Of a DNA stretch of 64,000 bases, positions 58,739 to 64,000 are shown one piece after another. Each line of letters begins with the position of its first letter. The stretch's first letter is position 1. The translations under genes were made by a program, and so were the position numbers. The notes below the pieces were generated by a model. That model saw only the letters and a list, made by a program, of their open reading frames with translations. It was not told the DNA's origin and ran no database searches. Origin of the DNA: Desulfosporosinus sp. (GTDB lineage Bacteria; Bacillota; Desulfitobacteriia; Desulfitobacteriales; Desulfitobacteriaceae); contig DOPM01000058.1 of the NCBI GenBank assembly GCA_003513495.1, forward strand, positions 147,417 through 211,416. Reading direction: 5' to 3'.

Positions 58739-59815
58739 ATGACATGTCAAATGGTCTTCCATAACGGCAATTGTTTAAATACAAAAAAACCCTATGCCCG
58801 TTCATGTAAACTATGTATAGAGGGATGTCCGCATCAAGCGATCTCCGAATTTCGAGAGCTAAATACTAGACAATGCACAGAATGTGGAGTTTGTATGGCG
58901 GTCTGTCCGAGTGATGGTTTTGCCGATCAGACAATGGATAAGCTCCATGATTATCTTTTTCATGCGGAAGATGTTATCTTAAGCTGTCCAAAGGCAATCC
59001 CTCTCGGTTTCGAGATTCCCTGTATAGGAATGCTGGATCGAGATAGTTGGATGACTCTGATGCTCTTAGCTAAGGACAAACCAGCTAAAATCATTACAGG
59101 AGTTTGTGCAGATTGCACGGATCGACAAGCATGTGCTTCCAGTGTTGAGACCTTTAAACAAATTCATTCGGACTGGCCGGAGCATCCTGTAATACAAATT
59201 CAAGTCCGACCTGATAAAGGGGATACAATTGAGTCAGGGAACTCTGAAGGTGTAGCTCAAAACTCTGTTGGTCAAACGAATTCGCAAATTGGCTGGAGGC
59301 AGAAAAGTCGAGAGAAAATCGAGGAATGGCTGCCCAGTATGGCTGCAGATGAAGCCTATGCTATACCAAAGTCACGGCAATGGTTAATCGAAGCTTTCGA
59401 GGCTTCCTCGGAAGAGAAGATTCCTTTTCACACTATATCTATTGCTGATTCATGTACAAACTGTGGGGTTTGTGCAGCAATTTGTCCCCAGGGTGCTTTG
59501 CAAAAGCGGGAGGAAAGGAACCCGGATCCGATAAGGTTAGATCCTACTAAAGAAGAAAAGATTACATCCCTGCGGCTCATTTATGAACCTCAGAAGTGTG
59601 TACAATGCCATCGTTGTCTGGAAACTTGTCGTTCACAAGCCTTGGAATTCAATTATAAGCCATTGACGCATCGGTTCCTCACGGGCAAAATATTAATCCA
59701 TGAAGGCAGTCCTAAATATTGTAGTCAATGCGGCAAGCGAATTTTTGATAATGGAGAGTTATGTTTAGTTTGTGCAACTAGCGATCCGGAGAGCAGGGGA
59801 TTTTTCTCCCTTTAA
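58739..59815 (+). CDS. Multi-cluster 4Fe-4S protein, unknown
   Basis: 358 residues. N-terminal dicluster domain (CKLCIEGCPHQAISEF, CTECGVCMAVCPSDGF), a middle part with CADCTDRQACA, and a C-terminal dicluster domain (CTNCGVCAAICPQGAL, CVQCHRCLETCRSQAL) followed by a zinc-ribbon-like end (YCSQCGKRIFDNGELCLVC). No membrane or signal segment: soluble electron carrier of at least four clusters. ATG 58739 has GAGG 9 nt upstream. Partner enzyme unknown; the adjacent minus-strand small protein overlaps its end by 4 bp. Confidence 0.8.
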   Translation: MTCQMVFHNGNCLNTKKPYARSCKLCIEGCPHQAISEFRELNTRQCTECGVCMAVCPSDGFADQTMDKLHDYLFHAEDVILSCPKAIPLGFEIPCIGMLDRDSWMTLMLLAKDKPAKIITGVCADCTDRQACASSVETFKQIHSDWPEHPVIQIQVRPDKGDTIESGNSEGVAQNSVGQTNSQIGWRQKSREKIEEWLPSMAADEAYAIPKSRQWLIEAFEASSEEKIPFHTISIADSCTNCGVCAAICPQGALQKREERNPDPIRLDPTKEEKITSLRLIYEPQKCVQCHRCLETCRSQALEFNYKPLTHRFLTGKILIHEGSPKYCSQCGKRIFDNGELCLVCATSDPESRGFFSL

Positions 59816-60081
59816 GCATGGTGTCCGCCACACCCACAATGGGCACTATGCTCGTGGGTTTTTTTCTGCGGCTCACGTAGAATTTGATTGGTTAAATGGC
59901 TCACATGTGAAATAGGTTGTTGCTGAACATCCTTAGCTAAGCTGATAACTTCTTGGATTTCTGCTTTAGTTAAACCTGCATCTAATCCCTCAGTAATGGC
60001 AAGACGGAGCGCTGCTAGGGCATTACAGGCTACTGCAGCCGAAATCTGGGCTACAATAGTCGTTCGATGATCAAGACTCAT
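59812..60081 (-). CDS. Small AhpD/carboxymuconolactone-decarboxylase-like protein with His/Cys tail
   Basis: 89 residues. The core follows the short CMD/AhpD pattern (MSLDHRTTIVAQISAAVACN, EGLDAGLTKAEIQEVISLAK), but the active CxxC of AhpD is reduced to one cysteine (VACNALAA). The C-terminus is a metal-binding type tail HEHSAHCGCGGHHA. ATG 60081 with GGGGGA 7 nt upstream is chosen; the frame upstream to 60159 lacks a site. Convergent with the Fe-S protein gene, overlapping by 4 bp. Confidence 0.65.
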   Translation of the reverse strand: MSLDHRTTIVAQISAAVACNALAALRLAITEGLDAGLTKAEIQEVISLAKDVQQQPISHVSHLTNQILREPQKKTHEHSAHCGCGGHHA

Positions 60082-60262
60082 AGTATATTCCCCCTGAACT
60101 AAATTTTTGAACTGTGATAGATTACTCTCAATCTTAGCACAGATTGGATTTTTGGGCAAAAATACTCCGTAATCAGTGCCAAGATTAGAAGCTTGACCGG
60201 AGGGTTAATACTAACTATAAGATTAGAAGGCTGGGTTAAGTTCAGTAAGAAAGGGATGTATA

Positions 60263-61513
60263 ATGAACGAATATCAAGTAATAGTTGTTGGTGGCGGGGC
60301 CGCTGGGATGATGGCTGCAGGGCAAGCTGCAAAAGCAGGGGCAAAAGTCCTTCTACTAGAAAAGAAGGAACGCCTAGGCAGGAAAATCGCAATTTCAGGC
60401 AAGGGACGCTGTAATATAACAAATGTAGAAAATGTGTCGGATTTTATTAGTCATTATCCTGGAAATGGGCGCTTCTTACACGGCATTTTGCGAGGTTTTG
60501 ATAACGTAGCCTTACGGGAATTTTTCTCGAGTTATGGAGTTGAGACGAAAGTCGAGCGTGGAGGACGAGTTTTTCCGGTATCTGATGATGCAGAGAAGAT
60601 CGTAGAGGCTCTTTCAACCTTTCTGTCGGATATGGGAGTCAAGGTACAATCCGGAGTCACGGTGGAAGAAGTGTTAGTGGAGGATGGACATGTCGTAGGG
60701 GTACGAGGAAGCGGTTCAAAAAAATATTATGCACCCTCTGTAATTCTTTGTACTGGTGGATCCTCTTATCCAGCAACCGGGTCAAACGGGGATGGGTTCC
60801 GTTTTGCCCGAAAACTGGGCCATAGCGTGATTACTCCTCGGCCGGCCTTGGTTCCCCTTAAAACAGCCGAGGAGTGGGTGAAAGAGCTGCAGGGACTTGC
60901 CCTGCGAAACGTCGAATGCTCGCTATGGATCGAGGGCAAGAAGAAGGCTGCAGAATTTGGAGAAATGCTGTTCACCCATTTTGGAGTATCCGGTCCAATT
61001 ATTTTGACTTTGAGCCGTCAAGCGGGGGATGCTCTTCGGGAAGACAAACAAGTTGAGCTTAGGATTAATCTGAAACCGGCTCTTTCGGCGGAACAGTTAG
61101 ACATTCGAGTACAACGGGATTTCCAGAAATTTAGCAATAAGCAGTTTAAGAACGCTCTAGATGAACTCTTGCCTCAAAGTCTGATTCCAGTTTTAATCCG
61201 TCTAAGTGGAATAAATCCTGAGGGGGTAGTGCATCAAATTAGCCGTGAAGAACGCAAGGGTTTGATACGATTATTTCAGGAATTACCTCTCACGATTACC
61301 GAAACCCTTTCCATTGAGACTGCGATTGTTACGGCTGGGGGAGTAAATGTCAAGGAAATCAACCCTAAAACTATGGCCTCCAAATGTGTCGAAGGGCTTT
61401 ACTGGGCGGGGGAAGTTGTTGATGTAGACGGCATTACGGGTGGTTATAACCTTCAGGCCGCTTTTGCCATGGGTTACAGAGCAGGCCAAGCTGTCGGGAA
61501 TGTTGTAGATTAG
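60263..61513 (+). CDS. NAD(P)/FAD-dependent oxidoreductase, HI0933/BaiN family
   Basis: 416 residues. N-terminal FAD-binding GxGxxG (VIVVGGGAAGMMAAGQAAKA), then LEKKERLGRKIAISGKGRCN. Late motif VTAGGVNVKEINPKTMASK and the C-terminal GLYWAGEVVDVDGITGGYNL, all typical of the family. BaiN itself reduces bile-acid intermediates in some clostridia, but most members are uncharacterised. ATG 60263 follows AAAGGGATG. It precedes genes of the aroF-like cluster, as often in Clostridia. Confidence 0.88.
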   Translation: MNEYQVIVVGGGAAGMMAAGQAAKAGAKVLLLEKKERLGRKIAISGKGRCNITNVENVSDFISHYPGNGRFLHGILRGFDNVALREFFSSYGVETKVERGGRVFPVSDDAEKIVEALSTFLSDMGVKVQSGVTVEEVLVEDGHVVGVRGSGSKKYYAPSVILCTGGSSYPATGSNGDGFRFARKLGHSVITPRPALVPLKTAEEWVKELQGLALRNVECSLWIEGKKKAAEFGEMLFTHFGVSGPIILTLSRQAGDALREDKQVELRINLKPALSAEQLDIRVQRDFQKFSNKQFKNALDELLPQSLIPVLIRLSGINPEGVVHQISREERKGLIRLFQELPLTITETLSIETAIVTAGGVNVKEINPKTMASKCVEGLYWAGEVVDVDGITGGYNLQAAFAMGYRAGQAVGNVVD

Positions 61514-61563
61514 ATGGTCTGATTGATAAGCTTCCTGCATAAACTCTTATCGAGGTGATGTAC

Positions 61564-62043
61564 GTGCGTCGAAGAGGAAGCCTATTAGAGTGGTTCTGGA
61601 ATGTGGTTCAGCATGGAGAGCGTCGAATTATCAGAGTTTTGGTTCTGGCATCTGTTATACTCTTATTAATGCAGTTAAGTGCTGTAAGGGATCCCCTTGA
61701 TTTCTATATGACCGTAGCAGCTGAGGTTGAAGCTCCTGCTATGGAATTACCGGCACTCGCTAAACCTGAGCTAGGAGAATCCGTTAAAACTTGGCAGATA
61801 ACGTTGAAAGCGACGCCAGCCGCTCCTATTCGTGTCGTTCAAAATGGGACAGTCATTGCTACCCTAACAAAAGGAGAACAACAGATAGGAGTTAAATCTG
61901 GGCAGATCCAATTGGATGGTATAGGAATTGCTCAGAGTGTTAAGGTTCAGGTTATAAGAAAAGACCCCCAATTGCTTGAACCACGTCAAAATCAGACGTT
62001 CATATTGCAAGGGAACATTCAGAATCTAATCGTCAAACCGTAA
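61564..62043 (+). CDS. Single-pass membrane protein, unknown
   Basis: 159 residues with one N-terminal transmembrane helix (IIRVLVLASVILLLMQLSAV, about residues 25-45) and a soluble beta-rich outside part (IRVVQNGTVIATLTKGEQQI). GTG 61564 is the start, 8 nt after GAGG; GTG 61555 is too close. Positioned between the BaiN-like gene and hutP. Not recognised. Confidence 0.65.
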   Translation: MRRRGSLLEWFWNVVQHGERRIIRVLVLASVILLLMQLSAVRDPLDFYMTVAAEVEAPAMELPALAKPELGESVKTWQITLKATPAAPIRVVQNGTVIATLTKGEQQIGVKSGQIQLDGIGIAQSVKVQVIRKDPQLLEPRQNQTFILQGNIQNLIVKP

Positions 62044-62310
62044 TGTTGCAAAGCGCTCTATGTCGTACTATAATTGTTGGTAAATATTGTGTTTGGCTGT
62101 TTTCTCATACAATTTAGATGAGAAATGGAGGGTAGTATGGTAGGATGAGTTATAGTTAATGCAGGATGCTTGTGAATTTTCCCCATTCAATTAATTTGCA
62201 ACTTAATAGTTGAAGAATGGTGGGATGGTTTTTAAGAAATCAAGACACTGAGAGGTGTCTTTTTCTTGCTAGAGTTAACAAGTTTATTTTAGAGGAGAGG
62301 AAGAATAATT
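62044..62310. other. hutP leader region
   Basis: A 267-bp gap with a small intrinsic terminator (62243-62264) 46 bp before the hutP start. Some TAG triplets lie upstream, but not the regular spaced set known from the Bacillus hut leader. No other feature seen. Confidence 0.5.
62243..62264 (+). terminator. Small terminator or attenuator upstream of hutP
   Basis: AGACAC pairs with GTGTCT around a short loop, followed by TTTTTC. It lies in the leader of a gene encoding an RNA-binding antiterminator, so conditional termination is possible. Confidence 0.5.
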
Positions 62311-62727
62311 ATGGCACAAAGTAAAAAAATTGCACTTGCTGCGTTAAAGATGGCTATGACAGAAAGCCGAGATGAAGAGATGCATTTAAAAGAGTCCTAT
62401 TTAAGGAATGGGGTTAAGACTGCCGCAGTGGATTACGGTGGTGAGTATGTGGCTTCGATTCGTAAAATTGTAGAGCGCGCTATAGTAGCCTCGAAACGAG
62501 AAGGGGTAATTCAAGAGATCCATGGGGATGAAGGGGCGGTAGCTGGTGCTACTCGTGAAGCTTTAACTCAAATAATGAACAAAGCCATAGGCTTGAATAT
62601 AGGTGGAAAAATTGGAATCGCTCGTCAGAACGATCATTTAAGTGTGGCAGTATTTTTTGGAATCGGGCTCTTACATTTAGATGAGGTAGCTGTTGGATTG
62701 GGACATCGCGTGGCTCCCAAAGAATAA
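62311..62727 (+). CDS. hutP: HutP-family RNA-binding antiterminator-like protein
   Basis: 138 residues matching HutP, which in Bacillus binds L-histidine and metal and antiterminates the hut operon. Conserved features: KTAAVDYGGEYVASIRKIVE, the His in IQEIHGDEGAVAGATREALT, and the C-terminal GIGLLHLDEVAVGLGHRVAP with histidines. ATG 62311 follows GAGGAGAGG. No hut genes are nearby; it is followed by aroH after 11 bp, so its target is probably different or autogenous. Confidence 0.88.
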   Translation: MAQSKKIALAALKMAMTESRDEEMHLKESYLRNGVKTAAVDYGGEYVASIRKIVERAIVASKREGVIQEIHGDEGAVAGATREALTQIMNKAIGLNIGGKIGIARQNDHLSVAVFFGIGLLHLDEVAVGLGHRVAPKE

Positions 62728-62738
62728 GGGGGGAGAAT

Positions 62739-63107
62739 ATGCAACGAGGTATACGAGGTGCGACAACCGTCAGTCGCAACGATGCGGAGGAGATTCGGGA
62801 AGCAACCCAAGAACTTTTACAAATGATTCTAAAGGAAAACTCACTTTGTACAGACGATTTAGTAAGTGCTATTTTTACGGTTACCCCAGATTTAAATGCG
62901 GATTTTCCTGCTTCAAGTGCAAGAGCCATTGGCTGGCAGTTAGTACCGCTTCTTTGTTCGACGGAAATTCCAGTGCCGGGTGCACTTCCATTTTGCATAC
63001 GTGTACTTTTACACGCTAATACTACTCGTAGCCAACGGGAAATCCGACACATCTTTTTGCGTAATGCTGTGATATTACGTAAAGATCTGGTAGATGCTGA
63101 TAATTAG
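62739..63107 (+). CDS. aroH: Chorismate mutase, AroH type
   Basis: Monofunctional chorismate mutase converting chorismate to prephenate. N-terminus QRGIRGATTVSRNDAEEI with catalytic Arg, ILKENSLCTDDLVSAIFTVT, and later CSTEIPVPGALPFCIRVLLH match the family. 122 residues. ATG 62739 after GGGGGGAGAAT. It lies 41 bp before aroF, forming an aromatic amino-acid operon. Confidence 0.93.
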   Translation: MQRGIRGATTVSRNDAEEIREATQELLQMILKENSLCTDDLVSAIFTVTPDLNADFPASSARAIGWQLVPLLCSTEIPVPGALPFCIRVLLHANTTRSQREIRHIFLRNAVILRKDLVDADN

Positions 63108-63148
63108 TAAGGTTGATGAAAGCTTTAGTAAGGAAGAAGGGGAGCGCG

Positions 63149-63967
63149 ATGAAACTTATCGCTCGGCGGAAGGATGAACAACAGGAAACCACTAAGGTTC
63201 GAGTGGGAGATGTTATCATCGGAGGCTCTGAGTTGGTCGTTATTGCAGGTCCTTGTGCTATCGAAAGCTATGAGCAGTTATTAAGTACCGCTCTGGAAGT
63301 TCAACGTTTAGGAGCCACAATGCTCAGAGGGGGCGCCTATAAACCAAGAACTTCTCCCTATTCTTTTCGAGGCAAAAGGGAAATCGGCTTAGAAACAATA
63401 TCCCAGGTTAAGGCCCTAACAGGGCTTCCAGTGGTAACGGAAGTTATGGATGCTCGTGACATCGAGCAGGTTGCGAAAGTGGCTGATATGTTTCAGATCG
63501 GATCTCGTAATATGCAAAACTACACCCTGCTAACGGAAGTGGGGAAAACTAAACTCCCAGTTTTCCTAAAACGTGGTTTGGCCTCAACCCTAGAGGAATG
63601 GATCTATGCCGCAGAATACATTATGGCCGAAGGAAACGATCAGGTCGTTTTATGTGAACGTGGGATCAGAACCTTTGAAACGTATACTCGAAACACGGTA
63701 GATATTACTGCAATTCCTGCCTTGAAAGAATTAACTCATTTACCGGTATTTTTGGATCCTAGTCATGGAACAGGAAAATGGTCACTCGTCAGCCCAGTAG
63801 CGTTAGCGGGGGTTGCCGCAGGGGCAGATGGGTTAATGATCGAAGTACACCCCCAACCGGATCTGGCTTTAAGCGATGGAGATCAATCCCTGAACTTCAA
63901 AAACTTTGCTGAACTCATGGAAAGAATCGAACCCGTGGCAAAAGCCGTGGGACGAGCCTTGGCGTGA
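63149..63967 (+). CDS. aroF: 3-deoxy-7-phosphoheptulonate (DAHP) synthase, AroF I-beta type
   Basis: First enzyme of the shikimate pathway, condensing PEP and erythrose-4-phosphate. KDO8P-like class motifs: LVVIAGPCAIESYEQLLSTA, MLRGGAYKPRTSPYSFRGKR, QIGSRNMQNYTLLTEVGKT and FLDPSHGTGKWSLVSPVALA. ATG 63149 follows AAGGGGAG and gives 272 residues; the frame upstream to 63113 adds 12 residues without a better site. The stop is immediately followed by repeat sequence at the window edge. Confidence 0.93.
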   Translation: MKLIARRKDEQQETTKVRVGDVIIGGSELVVIAGPCAIESYEQLLSTALEVQRLGATMLRGGAYKPRTSPYSFRGKREIGLETISQVKALTGLPVVTEVMDARDIEQVAKVADMFQIGSRNMQNYTLLTEVGKTKLPVFLKRGLASTLEEWIYAAEYIMAEGNDQVVLCERGIRTFETYTRNTVDITAIPALKELTHLPVFLDPSHGTGKWSLVSPVALAGVAAGADGLMIEVHPQPDLALSDGDQSLNFKNFAELMERIEPVAKAVGRALA

Positions 63968-63978
63968 CAAGGGCAATA

Positions 63979-64000
63979 CGTGACAGGGGGACGGTCCTTT
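63979..64000. repeat. Start of a dispersed GTGACAGGGGGACGGT-type repeat, truncated by the window
   Basis: CGTGACAGGGGGACGGTCC at 63979-63997 has the form of a repeat widely dispersed in bacterial genomes, whose other arm would lie beyond base 64000. GTGACA also overlaps the aroF stop codon. Confidence 0.5.

Overview
The window comes from the chromosome of an endospore-forming, strictly anaerobic member of the Firmicutes (class Clostridia). The best fit is the Desulfosporosinus/Desulfitobacterium group; this is inferred from gene content and order, and no database was consulted. It carries a near-complete set of sporulation regulators (spoIVB, spo0A, spoIIM, dacF, spoIIAA-AB-sigF, spoVAC-D-E-F, spmA, spmB, ytfJ/gerW). 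Its metabolism is anaerobic: a ferredoxin-linked 2-oxoacid oxidoreductase, several Fe-S proteins, and a GlcD/GlcF lactate- or glycolate-type oxidase. No rRNA, tRNA, CRISPR array, prophage or intact insertion sequence was seen.

Layout. (1) 1-7.4 kb: the 3' part of dxs, then tlyA, nadK, argR, recN, spoIVB and spo0A, close to the Bacillus order. (2) 7.8-12.8 kb: a small membrane protein on the minus strand, a PAS-type sigma-54 activator, and a four-gene 2-oxoacid:ferredoxin oxidoreductase operon behind a textbook -24/-12 promoter. (3) 12.9-22.3 kb: nudF, an endonuclease-Q-like PHP protein, spoIIM, ald, a tryptophan-rich repeat protein, a yqzK-like gene, xerD, deoB, punA, pdp and a CoA-binding protein. 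(4) 22.5-29.1 kb: dacF, then spoIIAA-spoIIAB-sigF on the opposite strand, then spoVAC-D-E-F. (5) 29.4-32.7 kb: two 2-hydroxyacyl-CoA-dehydratase-like proteins and their activase-like ATPase, bracketed by about 83-bp inverted repeats. (6) 33.2-43.7 kb: lysA, a Pro/Tyr-rich tail-anchored protein, an LCP protein, PspC-type membrane proteins, a DHH-CBS-nucleotidyltransferase fusion, a site-2 protease, trpS, scpA and scpB. (7) 43.8-54.7 kb: a DUF4474 protein, an AlkA-like glycosylase, an anchored 5'-nucleotidase, a 41-codon gene, a DUF2953 gene, ytfJ, spmA, spmB, two glycosyltransferases, rluB and two small unknowns. (8) 54.9-64 kb: glcD, glcF, a GntR/FCD regulator, an Fe-S protein, a His/Cys-tailed small protein, a BaiN-type flavoprotein, hutP, aroH and aroF.

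How it works together. Spo0A, sigma-F and its regulators, SpoIVB and the SpoVA channel form successive steps of the sporulation programme. Upstream of spoIIAA, and less clearly spo0A, there are sigma-H-like promoters with a TGTCGAA 0A box. The sigma-54 activator and its operon resemble the BkdR/bkd arrangement found near spo0A in Bacillus, with an anaerobic ferredoxin enzyme in place of the NAD-linked dehydrogenase. DeoB, PunA and Pdp form a nucleoside salvage group.

The intergenic DNA is unusually rich in small palindromic repeats. At least three families are present. Several copies touch stop codons, and one supplies the C-terminal codons of recN.
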